DNA from: Paragonimus skrjabini miyazakii
Taxonomy: Eukaryota; Platyhelminthes; Trematoda; Plagiorchiida; Troglotrematidae
NCBI GenBank assembly: GCA_014338405.1
Contig: JTDE01000257.1
Location: 257,166 to 321,165 of the forward strand
Reading direction: 5' to 3'
DNA length: 64,000 nucleotides
Positions 14,301 to 29,300 of this stretch are shown here, piece by piece. The position numbers and the translations under genes were made by a program. Under the pieces are notes generated by a model, which had not been told where the DNA came from, did no database searches, and saw only the letters and a list, made by a program, of their open reading frames with translations. The stretch's first letter is position 1; the number at the start of each line of letters is the position of its first letter.

Positions 14301-17300
14301 CACATTTTAGCAGTCCTGAGCAGTCAGTTTCTTTCAAACCATAATCGTGGATTACTCCGTATATTGGGCATTAATTCGGTTTTGTAGTGAACTAGCGCTT
14401 CTTTTAATCATTCCAGCATTTACCAAGTATGTTATTGTACTGGTGTGTCTATCATGTTCTGTTTTGCCTGACCTTCAGATAAAAAGTTAACCATCCAGCT
14501 AGTTTCCAGATATTGTATTTCTAGCGTAAACACCTCAGTGGCTTTTCAGTTCAGTTTATGTATTTACTAACAAGTATTATCTGACTTGCTACAGGATGAA
14601 AGCTGCATTCAACTGTGAGTGACATTTCACCTGAAGTTAACAAGGTCTCAGACATTTATTAACAATATGAAGTATTGTTTGAGTAAATCGGGGTTTTGAT
14701 CCGATGCAGACCTTCTAATCGGGGGATTATCGGTTGAAGTTAATAGATGACAAATGTATTTCCTGTTGAGATGACTAGGCAAACTGACTGGTTCTAACAA
14801 GCGAAATTGGCTGCGTGCTGACATATGACAATTTTTGTGTCTAGTTTGAGTTTCACAGTGTGGTGATCGTTGCGGTTACTCGTAAGGGAACTCCTAACCG
14901 TGTTAGCTTGAGGGCCCATTAACAAATAACAATATTACTAATAAGTAGTTTGGCAGATTTATGATTTTAGACTAGACACATTTGTGAAAAATTAGGGCTT
15001 CGGCTGTATTCGAACCAGTGACAGAAACAGCATGCCTCAACACGGCAAGTGCTCTACCAACGGAGCTATGAAACCATACCGGGAGCTCGGAAATTTCACA
15101 CATGGACTCTGTTACCCACCCATCCCACTGTCTCATATGGAAAGCGTCAAATGATCCTGAGGATCGACGGTCCCAGGAGCATTTGTCAACTTGCCGGGGC
15201 ATGACCGGAGTTGACACTCCGGGAGTGGAATGGACTCCAAGAAGGGCAAACACCAGGTTTAGTTTTTTTTTACCAAAAAAAGATTGGAGGAAATGTCTGT
15301 AGTGATGTGGAAACTGAAACCACCTGAGAGCGATGTTCGGGTTGCCATTATCTAGAACCAGTTTATCTATGAGGTGTGCCAGATGGAATTACAAGATAGG
15401 TGGAGTCTGAAATGAAAGCCTTAGGTAGAATGCGGTTATGTAAACATTCCTAACGAAACTCCTGCCCTGCAGATTATTGCTCATCTACATCCTCGCTCGT
15501 ACACAGTTTGTGGATGGCCAGATTGTAATAACCCTTTCATATACTCTACAAAATATTCACATAGTCAACGGCTAGCTCTTACAATACATTACTACAATTA
15601 ATAATTACCGTGAACAATTTTCTCCTGCAAACAACAATTGAGTCAATCAGGGTACCAGTTTTCTTCTATTACTCGTTGCAAGACAGTAGAAAGACTTTAG
15701 AGGAAATTCTGGTCCTTCTGTTGTGAAGTCTGTTAATTTCTTGTTCTCTTGTTAAATACTATCCTTTATACCTGTTATGATCATTGTATATATAAACTGC
15801 TTGTCCATTGTTTGAATCAATACACACTTCGTCCTCGCGCGCCTTGGCTTCTGCTTGCACGTGGACTTTGTTGCCAGGAGTTAACTGTGGCAACACTTGA
15901 TTTTAGTACGCTGAACGAACTGAATTTGCTAGAATTTCTCTGTTATTCATCAGGAACGTTTTTCCAACATGCAGCAGACCTAGTGGAATTTATCGTGAAC
16001 AGTTAATGTACATTGTTTTGTAACATTGTCGATTCACCTCTTGGTTCCACTACACTATCTATATATATTGCAATGCTGTTAGGCTTTGCAACGTCTTTTG
16101 GAACACCATCCTCTAGTAGAAAAAATATAAATGAAAACCAACGTGAGAAAAATCGCCACAAATCGTTAAATCCGCATGTGTCTACACACAAATTTTAAGA
16201 TATCCCGACTACAGTCTAACATCGCTGTTCTGTGTCTCGATATCAATGTGAAATCATTGACGAGGTTTGCAGAGTACTTCTCACGCGTGGTCTGATCTAG
16301 ATGGAGTTCACTGGCGCAGGCCAGCAGAGATTATAATCGGAAACAAGGTACCGACCAACAGTGCATCTGTCTGTCTATCTGACTGACTCTAGTCATGTTG
16401 AGTTATATTGGATCACACTAATCTCAATTTGGTTTACGGGACAGCAGCGGTGCACAATTTGTTCTATCATGCTGGAACCAGATCGTTCTCCTGAAAAGCG
16501 CCGATGTACGCTTATCGATGCAGGTTACAGCTATTTAGAGGCCATTCTTATACTCTATATGATAAATAACCGGTCTTTGTCCTATATATCACGTCTGGTT
16601 AACGCGGATACGTGAATGATGATTAAAATGCATCGTGCACAAAAAAACTGTTTCATAGTGTTCCTCTACACAGTAGACAAAAGCCTACTTTAGTGAGACA
16701 GATACCCGCAATATGTTTTATTAGGTTCCATACTTAAATTGGATCTGATAGAATCTTTTATATATATATGAGTCTTCGAATTACCACTGGAGATGTGTTG
16801 CTTTACAAAATGGTCGATACTGCTGTTGGACAATGGTTTGGCAGTTTGCATTGCATTCCGAGAGTATAGCCACTTTGAGTTCCTGCAGTGTTTGTGGTCG
16901 TTCCCTGTAGATGGTGCGTTTGAGGTAGCCCAACGTTGCAGAACATAACTAGAAGAGTAGTCATCTATTGATGTGCACGATCTAACACTAATTTGTAGGT
17001 CACGAACACTGCCCCTTGTATCAAACCTTTACATCAGCCTACGAACCGATTTATAAATAACCGATCGCGTACCCAGATGCTTCATAATAAAATCTCTAGT
17101 GGTCTCCTTCACATCTTCACCAAGGGCATCATAAATGAAAGCCAGTGCAATATGCTGTTCAGTTGTTCGATTATGAGCACTTACTTCAGCGACTTGCGTC
17201 CCAGGAGTGCCCTGTTGTTCCAACGTTCGTGGATGCTGTCTAGCAAACTAAACTGGACATAGTGTGATCTAGCATGACTCAGCGTATGAAAAGTTAGTCA

Positions 17301-20300
17301 GATAGACACACGCACACGCAGATCGATTTTGTCGACCCAGGAGCCACAAGTCCGTGGTGCCTTCGGCGAAATGAAAGTAACGATTCTGAAACCGCCATCA
17401 GAAACATCTACACTTACAATCTGCACTGTCCTAAAGAAGTCGGTTTGCGAACAAACACGATACTTGTAAGGCGTGTGTTACGCCCCTTACCTCGTCCAAT
17501 TCAATCAGTACTCACATGCATGAACCATTTATCCTAGGTAGTAATCACTCGAACAAAACCCATATGATGCGAATGTTTTGTGTTGACCCAAGAAGCAGGT
17601 TTCCAAAGAACGAAAAACCTCAATATGAACATTTTTGAACTAGCTCTCCACGCCAATCTGGATAACGCACCAAGTTGTCTTCATCACGGCACTGACAGAA
17701 TGGTCAAATAAGACGTCTATAGGACGTGGAACGACACTACCCAGTAACGAGGTCACAAAACTGTGGGGTGTCAGGTGACATTTATCGTCTTCACAACATG
17801 GCTATAATACAGCATGACGTGCTTCAGAGTCTATGGGAAATTGTTTGTTTTTCATCAACCTTTTAGAAATTTATAAGTCTACTTTGTACATGAATGCAGC
17901 TATTAATTATCTATCAATTGATAAAATAATTTCTGTTTTGGTACAATGCGTTAGAGAAATAGGATATTTTCACTTTGTTCATTTGCACTCACAGGCGCAC
18001 ATGTTGGTTCCCAATCCAACAGTTTCTCAAACACTGAAGCACTTGCAAAGGCGCGTGTGAGGAGCCAGGTGTTATCGATCGTGGACCGTGGGGGTCATAG
18101 GATTGAGTCTATGGGGCCGAGCGACTGCACCAGAAATGCGCGCACACGCGCCACCGACACCCAGCTAATCTGATTGTGGTTTCAACGGTGTTTTGTTGTT
18201 CTCACACACCTACCGGTCTCATTCATTCAGATTTACAACGGACACGTGGTGTGCGAGTGGAACCGCAAGTGATGCAGCGCAAGCCATTTGTGTTGCTGGT
18301 TCAGCGCAATCGTCCTTTGGCTTCGGTCACTGTGACAAGCTAATCCGAATCGTATGCTGCCAACCCTGTCGTTCACTCATCCGACCCGATTACGAGGTGA
18401 CCCCGTCCGATAGGCCCCTTGGTGTGGAATACGGTTTTTTTTGCCTGGCCCACAGGCCCGGAAGCATGGTAGTCTGTACTTTTCCTGAGTCACGTGTTTT
18501 TCTACCGCCGTTATTACCTGTATGGCCCAATGCAGATTACGTCTAAATGGAAGCACAATTGTCAATACTTTCATCTAACCTACGATCTTAGTGCCTTAGT
18601 TCATTCGCACTAAGTCTACAACGGTTCTACAGTACACGGTTTCACAGCTTCAATCATTCTACCGTTTACACGGATTCTTAATTCACAATATTTCAGTGAT
18701 TTTATTGGCTAACGTGGTGGGAAGGATTACATGTGTTAACGGCTAGACGTAATCACACAAGGCCTGGCTACCATTGGCTCGCAAGACCATCCATTGTGGG
18801 GGTTGTTCGGCATGTGAAAACTGTTTTAATCGGGTTTTGTTGTAATATATCAATTGGATTCCACTGGTGAACATTTTAGCCGTTACCTTTCCCATGGTAG
18901 GCGTTCGGTGACGAATACCGCAGTTGCCTGCTCACAGACCGCCAACGAACATGCGACGAACTAAGTCGTCCTGGACTGGGTAGTGATGGACTGTTCAGCC
19001 TTAAACAAAAGCTTTTCAGGTCGTAAACCAAAGAATACTGATGGCAACCGAAATTGTTTTCAGTGAGACGTTTGGTACTTGAGCACATATAACATGATGG
19101 GATTAGCGAGTACAACACATAAGATAAGTTATCCAGAAGTAGGAATTAAACGAACGATCTAAAAATTGTGAGCTGATTGACAGTATGGTCAACATGCTGG
19201 CTTCAAATGCCGGAAGACTAGAATTTACTTCACCGTAGAAGCAAAAGTGAGCTTTGTCGTTAGACCGTAACAAGAATGAAGGCAATGTCTGATGCATGCG
19301 AAAAACTGCTATTACTAAGTAAAACGATACACGCAGTCTAACAAAAGCACACCTGTTGCTCCTTGTGTACCCCAGCAATCATATCCGATGCGATTGGGCA
19401 GAGCCGTAGATGACCTTCCTCGACTGATTCTATGGCCACCGTTATGAAGCTGTCATTCAAAGAAGTCTGGTCCTCGATCTGCAAATTGTAGAACACATAT
19501 TCATCCAACACAATTATCAGTTTACTATGTACGCATTTGTTACTACTAAGCAAATCAAAAACTTGTCTCCATGGGTGTAAACATAACATATTTAATGTTC
19601 CACATCAAGCACCGTGTTCATGAGACTGTTCACCTTCTGTTCCATTGAAAAGGAGAGTGCTGAGGAGCAGCGGTTTTAAAAAACGCTTCAGTTATCAAAG
19701 GAATGTTGGAAACCCGGCACTATTCAAGTAATCGACACGGATATCGCCAACACAGATGCTCCATTTAAATGAGATAGCAAGATATATATCGTTTGCGAGA
19801 GCATCATGCGATTAATGGGTGCAACTTCACTTGTAACATCTCGTGGTTTGAGGGGTTCATCCATTGTAATTCTGATCAATTCATGAATGATTATCTATAA
19901 AAATGGTGGACACTTCTGACCAATATAAAGTGCAATTCACCAACACCAGGTCGCACTTTTTGCATTCGCAAAGAACATCCAGTCAACACTCTTCACTATT
20001 GACTTCACGTTATATACTACAGATACATAGTCAAAAGATCACCCAACATGTCTAACGATTATTCCGGTTTCAGCTTGAGGAGGCTTCACACGCGTAAAAT
20101 CACCAATTGGATTTACCAGAACAGTTACTCTGTCTTCTCGATGTGATCGAGCAACCTCAGAAACTGACAACCGAATGTGGTTGAGTGATCATGGTATCTC
20201 ATCATACTACACTGACGCGTACGCCTGATAAGTTAAACGCAACTGTTTCCAATTGTCATTGTGTACAGATTTTTCGGGGTTTCGATCATTTCGGATACGT

Positions 20301-23300
20301 GGGCGTATATTCTGTTGCACATGTGAAAAACGTTTGCACATACGTTAGCTTAAGTTGTGGGAATATGCACAAACAACGTGGTTTACTCTTCGCATTGAAC
20401 GTGTATTCACTATCGTAAAAAAATAAAACATGGTTACTGAAGATATCGATCCATTAATACTGGCAGCTTTGAATATTGCCTAGTAAAAATATACCACAGC
20501 CACACAGCATTAGTCTTTATAGGGATATGCAACACAACGTGAGGCCTATTTGGTTGGGAATGGCAGTGATGAACTCTTGCGGACATGCTTACGGACAATG
20601 GCCAAAGACGGCCTGAAAATTTTTTACACGACTTGGCGATCCTGAATGTTAAAATAAGCGTTATTTTCTAACTTGGACGTCAGATGTTTGTTTCCAGCGC
20701 CTACTTGTCGAATACTTATGAGTCCATCTCATTTACAGGTCATTAAGTTTAGTTGTGTATATCAAAAACATAGAATAAATGTAGAACCAACAAACTGATT
20801 AGTTGTTTAAAAAAATTTCTACGACCGTCGGTGTCCCAGCTCATCTAAGCGCCCATATACTTATGTAGACTGACTAAGGGAAATGAATTTTTCCGACTGA
20901 GAATTTTGCAAGAACTAGATCGAACTTTATCATAAACGTTGATGAACATTGACCAGTGCATCAAATGTTAATACTAGACCACTGTTGGTCTGATCTATAA
21001 TTCATGGTGCGAACTAGATAACAATTAATAGTTGCCTTCAATAAGATCACATTTTCTGAGCGTTGTTGATATGGCCCAATTGTTTGCACAACAGTGTTAT
21101 GTTATATGTTTACGGGTACTAGAACCGTGATGTGACGTTGCAAACTTCACGGGTGTTACAAGGAGATGAAATGTGTTGGCAGCCGATCTGTCAATCTCAA
21201 CAATCCTGACAAGTAAATGTAGCCGAGTGTGATCATGCTATCTTGACTTATTTAGGGCCAGATGAACTATGCTGAGTTTTGTTAGTTCGAGAACGTGAAT
21301 CAGAATACAAATGTCCGTCGTGTATATTTCAGTACCGATAGGCGCTAACAAAGGCCATACTCAAAGGAGACAGTGCGAATGCTATTGAGTTCAAAGAGAG
21401 GACCGCATTTTGTTGTTGCGGTTATGTAATCATCAGTTGAGTAGTTTATCGCCGGTTATCGTCATGTCCGGGTGAAACTTTCGCGCTTTTTCAGTGTGAA
21501 CCGTAACAAAATGTCCCGTGCATAGCATATGTTTTCGCACAAACTTACTTGTACGGAACAGGCGAAGGGTATGATTATAAGGTGCCAATCAAGATGTCAC
21601 AGTAATTGTTGATAAATGCAATAACCACTCAATGTAATTCACGTCAGTATTTGAAGACAAGCGACTACAAGATTACCTACCTTCAACAATGGCTGATTGC
21701 CACCCAAGCTGAGGAATTCGATTTCGTGTGCGAACTGTGAACATCCAGGGTGTGTACGTACTTTGACATGGCCAATGAGAGGGTGGATGCCTAGGATACG
21801 TTCAATGGTTGTCCCAGCTCGCGGATCCAAAGGAATCGCTATGAGAGGTCGGGAAAACCACAGTTATAATCTTACACTTCGCCTTATAACATATATACTA
21901 GTTTCATGTGGACAACTCACGTGTTGTAGGGATTCCTTTAAAAGATAATATGATACTTTTCCCGGTAATTTTGTCGGAGGCAGGAATTTTTCGTTCTACT
22001 TTAATCCAAGTTTCATCTGGCCAGTACGGGTTTCGAAAGCGCGCTTTATTCTTATCGATCCTTTCTTCCTGTAGAGTACAGATGAAATATGCAGAATTAT
22101 TTCCCGATTAATGATGGTAACAAACCTCGTGAATTTGTAAGTTAAATGAAGGCATTTTTATTAGGTACAAATTGAGAATATTCAGCATCACATAACGTGA
22201 TCACTGAAACTACTTTTACAGTCATAACGTCATAACGTATTTCATTAGTACAGGTATACAGTGAATGCCATTTCAGTTGACCAGTAACACTCATCTTAAA
22301 TGAGTCTAATTCGTAATGGAAATATTTTCAGCAATTCAGATTATACCAGTTTTTCATCAACCATCATTATCAGCTAGATCGCCTAACGAGTCAGCCGTCT
22401 CAACAGGTACCAAACTGACGAATTACAGTTTTGGGAACATAGTCAGACGGTCTCATGAATATGGAGTTGATTGAGAAGTGACAAAATTGTTGGGGAATAT
22501 TGTAGTTCACAGAATTTACATACCTTTAGACCAATAATGCCAAATAGTGAATAATCGGTCTCACAGATGGATGAACTAAATTGCAGTTGAAACCTCCCAA
22601 TGGAATCTCCCGGAGTAACTTCTACTCTGTCGTATTTTTTGTTCCCGAAGCGAGGCCATGTTAGAACGTCTGGAATATACAATAGAATTGTCAAATGGGG
22701 ATATTGTTCACATATTTTAATACGTAGTCTCTGAACGACTGATGTATTGTTCGAAACCACCCTTAACATGGTATGTTCCAGCGTTTATGAAACGAATTTA
22801 GTCTTGCTAAATAAAAGTGCTGATTGGATTGTCTGTGATGTGTATTTCTGTGGATAAATGAATTTTACTCAACCAACAAGCTAAGTCAAGGCAAAGAAGA
22901 AGATTGATATAGAACAGTTTGTTCGAGTGATTAAGTTGAGGATGCCCACGACACATAAACGTTTGTATATTCGATGTACACAAGGTTAATCTGGATTATG
23001 AACATTAGGACGAAAATGTAGCAAACACATATTGTAGATATCATATAATCAGGAACGGTTTTAGCTTGTCATCTTATTTCTATCCACTTCCTATTGTATA
23101 GTTGTTGTTTTAATAAGGAAGCGTCAACTTGATGATAAAGTGAGTTTATTGATTGAATTGGTAATCGAGTGTGTCCACGTTATACACTTACCAGATATGC
23201 TGGTAAAGTTCACATTCATATAAAACTTTCAGTTAAACAACTCTGATAAGAGTCCATCTTATTCTCATCAGTGATGGTTTTCATGCTTCGTCACCGAACT

Positions 23301-26300
23301 GCTTTGATAATATATCTTATATACTGTTAGAAAGTGAGAATGTTTTACATATCTCAGTTGCTCACAGGTTTCAAAATTTTCTATGCTATTTGCAAAGATA
23401 ATTGGTCACATGAACCAAAGGTAACTCACAATTTAGAAGTACAACGTTCGAAAATGTTTTTGAAAACTGGGTGAAAGAATTTACACGTTGGCTAATGCTC
23501 ATCACACTAGGACTAGAGAAAGTTGTCCATCTATTGGACAGAAGAAAGTATCCTGAACATGACATATCAAATCAGTTTGCATCGTAGTCAAAACACCTTC
23601 AAACACGGGTTTCGACTTCCGACATCTTAGCTGCATAAGCTATGGAAGTTTTACTCAAATCTCGTCTGACTTTCCACAATTCATCCTTAAACACAAACAA
23701 AACAACTGTATAAACATGGGAGACTTCAACTTTTGAATGGGTATGTTGATAGTCCTCTTTCTGTCCAGCTTCAGCGGGGTGTTTTGCGAGTGGTCTTCTA
23801 GTTCTTACTCTCTAATGGATCATGAGGCAGACTGTTGACCAACGAACACGGCTTATGACGAACCAAACCCCATCAGTACTGTACATCGTGTTCAGAAAAT
23901 CCACGGAGTATGTATGAGATTTGGTCTGCCGACAGTCACCAAGTTTCAGTGACCGTGTGGTCATGTTGATCAACTGCTATGTGCTAGGCGTGGTGAACAG
24001 TTTTGTTCGTTTAATATCTGAAAGGTAAATTTCGGTTCACTTTGGATCCTTCAGATTGATTAATTTTGACAGACTATAGATGTTCGAAGAATGCATGGGA
24101 GAAGATTCAGAGTTGCATCATGTCAGTTTCCGAAACATACATACCTCTGTCAGCCGGTAAATGCACCATGTAAATGCCTCCTGGGTTGATCAAGAGGATA
24201 GTAAAGCGATCCGAAATCGAATAGAGCAATTAGAGGATATACGCTGGCCCTCTATCAATCACTAATTTCAAGTTTTATGGGAGAGCTGGAAGTGCTTGTA
24301 AGCAATTTCTCAGAAGGGATGGGTTAGCATCTGATATTCAGATAGTTGACACTGCTTCCATGAACCCTAAACGTTTCTATAACGCGGAGTGATCAAATAA
24401 TCATATCACAGTTGTTCTTAGTATTGTTGTATATAATGCTATTTTTAATAGATTATTCATATGTAAATTGAAAATTGCATGTAACTGATCACCCTTTTTC
24501 GAATCCCCATGGAATTTGTAGGCAGTCCTTGCTGAAAAAGTGCGCTCTCGTTAGACCTTATCAATAGTGCATTACCTTGAATAGCAATCGTTCTGATCAC
24601 TGCAGTTGCCCTTGCATTAGGCTCAACCAAAGGACCATGCACAGACTCTCAGTCATAGTTGATTGTGAGTAATTCTCATATGGCCCGATAACCCCTGTAA
24701 ATGGTACTACAACTCTCCTGTTAATTCTAATCGATGAGTTCATGATTGAGATTCCGTAATCAGTTCGGGTTAAAAAAAGTAAACTTTTTGGGAGATATTT
24801 TGATTTTTGGTAAGTCTTGTCTAATATGAGGTAAGTTGTGAACACGATTGCTCCATAAATGAGAATCTGAAAGCCGCAATGAATTGTCATAGCGAAACTG
24901 AACCTTGACAAGGTGTGACGACTTGCGCATCTCGACGACTTATTGGGCTAAACCAGACGGTTTGACGACTACAACGACAAATTTACTCTAGCCGGGCTGA
25001 CCAATAAGTAGTGGCCTGACAAACCATATTCTCCTGGTTCTCCATGTTGGGGATTGGAAGAAGGTTGGCATCTTAATCCGGAAAAAAGTATCAGTCCTGG
25101 TACGCTGCCAGCGACCCGCTGTTTGCAGTACAGGCTTTTGAATCAAAGGCTTTCGTTGAATGCCGTAATCATTATCCTGTCTATGTCTGGACGTACTGGC
25201 AGTATCTCAGCCCACATACTACCCTGAATAATCACAACACTGTATTGATCGTTCTATCTGCTGCATAAAGCATAGTGGACAGGCAAGAACATGATACTGC
25301 TGACCCCTCCCCCATTGCTCTACTAAATTTAGGTCTCAGACCCCTCCCGAACTCCATTTTTGGTGACTACTCTGAAGATCCCACAACAGACACAGCTAAT
25401 CATAATAAAACTGTGTCACTAAGTCCCATATCTTACCACTCAGCCTCGGAACTCCCTCTTTCTTTGCTCAGACATACAATGTGAATCAATATACGTGGTT
25501 TCAACGTTCACAAACTAAAACAGATAGGTCAACAGGTCGCTGTCGTACAAACGTTAGACTCGTTGAATGTCGATGTCTGCTGCATTTCGGAGACTAGAAT
25601 CCCGGACAGTAGTCAACGTAGGGAACTGACAACATCCGCACTTTCTACCCGATACTGGTTATATACTTTGGGTGGCTTCACATCCGCCGCTACAGGTCAG
25701 GCTGGAGTAGGTAAAACACTCAGCGCGACGGCTGCAGCCGTATCGATAGATTGGATCTCTGTTAACAGTAGACTTCGTGCCGTCCGCTTGGCAGGTTCAA
25801 ATAAAACCAGCTCTAGACGCACGACTTTCGGAAATTTATTCATTGTGTCTGTTTCTGCTCCTACTGACTGTAGTGACGTCGACGTCATGGACGCATTTTA
25901 CTCGGATCTGGCTGCTCTCCTTCGGTCGACACATGTTTCCGGCATAATCATTCTGGCCGGAGATATGAACGTCCACGTCGGCCGCCTTGGTGAGTCCGAG
26001 CCTCGTTTAGGTGGCAGGTGTAGGATAGCATCACATTGCCCAGACAATGGCTAGCAACTGCTAGAGCTGTGCGCTTAGTACAAGTTATTTTTAGCCAGTA
26101 CTAATTTTAGGCATCGTGCGCGTCATTATTATAATTGACGCCATCCTCCGAATAAGGCCTGGCGTCAGACAGACCACACTGGTGTTAGTTATAGGTTGCG
26201 AAGTTCCATTCAGGACTGTCATTCTTATTGGAGCAAATACTTCGATTTAGACCATGCGTTGATACGTTATCGTTTAGTTCTTATTTTTGCTGGACAATAG

Positions 26301-29300
26301 TCCCATCGACAGCAACGACTGGCTGTTGAGAAACTAGCTTTACCATAGGTAAAACATAAGTACCAAACCAGCTTAGAAAGTTGCCTTAGTGATACTCACT
26401 CCGAAGATCCTAATAGCTGCTGGACTCAGATCTCACAGGCCATTCAGAAAACAAATACTGTAGCATGCACACAGGGGTATACAAGTTTAACAGACAGTGG
26501 ATTTCAGAGAAATCCCTGGAGTTGTTAAAAGCCAGACGGAAGATTCCTCCTGGTAGTTCACATCACAAGTCTAGAAGAGATATCCATAGGAAACTGAAAG
26601 GTAGTCTAAAGGCTGATCGTGAGGCTTGGTTATTGGGAAAAGTTAAGGAAAGGAAAATCGCTTTCGCTTCAGGGAACACTAACTGACTCTTCAGATTTAT
26701 CCATGCCATCGGTCCAAGTCAACTTTGTGCCATTGAAGCTATCAGCGAGGAAGATGGCCCACTCATCTATAGTAAGTCCAGAGGGTTAGAGAGCTGAGCG
26801 AAACACACTGAGCGTCAATCTAGCTGGCTTCCTGCCACTACTGGGTTGCCGCCACAAACTTATGATGTGGCACCCTGGTCGGTAGATTGGGAACCAACCA
26901 ATGAGACTGGGGTTCGAAATTGCATTTCGGTTCTCAAACGTGATAGAGATGCTGGCCGAAAAGATCACGTGTCGGCACATTTCAAGGAAGGTGTTGAGGC
27001 GTTAATAGAGGCCTTAATGCCGTTGTGGCAACTTGTGTAGACGACGAAGACCATTCTTCTGTGCTAGGGTCACTCGATAGTAGTCCCCGTGTAAACTGAA
27101 CAACACCTTCAATTGATCGCAGCTGTCGCATTGACATAGACCTCCCAGTAAGCCCCACTTAAAAAGAAGTGCTAGACTCGAATTTTACTCTTGTTAGAAC
27201 TCGTCACTAGTGTATATCTTTGCCACGGCTGGGACTAAACTTCCTGCCACGCTTTCATGAGGCAACCCTGCTGACCACTACGCCAATGACCTCACATTAC
27301 GTATGACTGGGTTATCATAGGTGAACACCCAACCACATTCGCTTGTAACTAATGCTCTGATTGACCGGTCGCCTCGAGTGGAGACACCGTAACTGTCCTG
27401 TTAACCTCAACAGATGACCCATCGATTAAGGCTTCTTTTCAAGTTGAAATAACGGAAATCATCAACTACGGACGAAATATAACCGGAGCAAAACTCGAGT
27501 CTAGTGCTTCTTCTTGAGAGGGACCGACTGAGAAGTTTTTGGGAATGCGACAGCTGTAAACAATTTTGGGTGATGTTCAACTGATATGAAAAACCAAGAC
27601 CCTCTACTCATCATCAGTAATGGTTTCCATATTCAGAAATGGAATTCCGGGGTTCTTGCGAAAACCATAAAAGAATTAGCTTGACCGCAATCGCTACTGT
27701 TATTCTGGAATCCATTATGTTTCGTCGACTGATTAGAGCTCGAGAGGCAATCATTAGGGAAGAACAGACTGGGTTTCGCCCTGGGCGAAATTGCTTTGAT
27801 CAAATTTTTACTATTCGCCAAATTCTGGAGCAGCGCCTTGTATATCGTCGGCCAGCAATTGCTATACTTCTCGACCGTAAAAGTGCGTTCGATTCGGAGG
27901 ATCGATCTGCACTTTTAGAGTTACTTAGACGCAGGGATGTACCGATCAAGTATGTGAACGTTTTGTCGGCGCTTTATTCCCATAATTCAGCTCAGGTTAT
28001 GGTATACTTTTAACAGTCTGACAGTTAAGTACCATGAGCGGCGCACGTCGAGGCTGTCCATTTTCACCATTTTTGTTCAATTTTTTCATAGACGAAATAA
28101 TGGAGGACTGTCTGCCGCACTCACAAGATGCCAGCGTGGACATCCTACTTGGTGGAAGATTGGCTGATCTTGATTGCTGTTTGACAACTTTCAAACGGTA
28201 CAAACAATGTTACACGCTATTTAAACTTATGCTAAATCCTTCGGAACGCGCTTTGCAGCCTCAAAATGCAAAGTGTTTCTGCAAGATTGTTGTGATTACG
28301 TAGATTTAATGTTGGATAATGAAGTCGTGGAGGTTGTTGACCGATTTATGTATTTAGGAAGTTGTATCAGCAGTGGTGGAGGTGTAGGAAATGAAACAGA
28401 AGCACGTATCTCTAAGGCTATGGCGGTGTTAGTTAATCTGGGGCATCTTGGGCGAGAGAAGTGGCGTATATAAGGCGACAGTGAAGACTGTTTCACTTTA
28501 CAGCATCAACACCTGGTCACGCAGGGCAGAAGACGTGAAACGTCTTAGGTATTTGACCACCGATGTCTGCGTTTAGTAGCTCGTATCAGGTGGCGCTAAC
28601 GGGTAAGCAACGAGGAGGTTAGGAAGCGGGTGTCTGACACTGATTGTTCAACGAATATTTTTGTTAAATCCCTACATTTGCACAGACTTAGATGGTTAGG
28701 TCATGAACTAAGAATGTCAGCTAGTCGTCTGACACACCGAACACTCTTTACTAACACTGCGACCGACTGGTCTAGGGCGCGATTTGGACAGATGACTACC
28801 TGGTCTAGAAAAATAAAGTCGTTCACGAAAGGATTGGTCACTACAGGTCGTGTTCGTCTTCCAGGCTAGGGACCGCGTCACCCACAGAGTCAGTGGTTGG
28901 AGATTTTAGGTGAAATGGAAGCCAATCTTACTCAGTGGCGTGAATGTTGTCGTTGTTTGGCAGAGTTACCTGTAAAGTGAGTGCACTTAATGACGCGGGG
29001 CATTGAAAGCCGTAAGGAAGCCGTCTTGTTGATGACGCCTCACTTTCACTTACAGCTCGGTTGTTTGTTTACAAGGTGTAAACAGGGTTTGTTTTCTTCT
29101 TCTTCATGGTTGTGTGACAATTGAGTATCAATGTGAATCATTGATGTATTGCTCTCCATGATGATGACGAATGAATCGCAGTTGATAACCGACTTGCATC
29201 AACCAAAACTCTTTGATGCTTAACGCTAACCATTTATGTAAACTTCAGTCAACTGTTTTCTACTGACTTTTGCTCGTATGCACGAGGGAAGTTGTTGCAA

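Larger units (their letters stand above)
25270..29000 (+). mobile_element. RTE-like (SR2-type) non-LTR retrotransposon, dead and nested
   Basis: An endonuclease half (25.5-26.7 kb) and a reverse-transcriptase half (27.64-28.95 kb) lie in one orientation, split by S1 SINE pieces at 27.1-27.62 kb. The C-terminal signature HRLRWLGHELRMSASRL and a final TQWRECC-like stretch are visible. The clade is judged from these motifs and could also be a related LINE clade. The 5' end near 25.27 kb and the 3' end near 29.0 kb are approximate. It lies in the host intron between 29.6 and 22.7 kb, antisense to the host gene. Confidence 0.75.

Noticed and set aside
15000..15070. Possible tRNA gene on the minus strand
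   Set aside because: A and B boxes are present but the cloverleaf stems do not form, and the unit recurs with the same flanks at 4.8 and 54 kb; it is a SINE head.
17029..17262. Overlapping 64- and 61-codon frames
   Set aside because: No recognisable domain, both strands open, and the host exons on either side join without them.
23192..23225. Possible 34-base exon (VLYECELYQHIW) with gtaagt donor
   Set aside because: Would shift the frame between the 29.6 and 22.7 kb exons, which join correctly without it.
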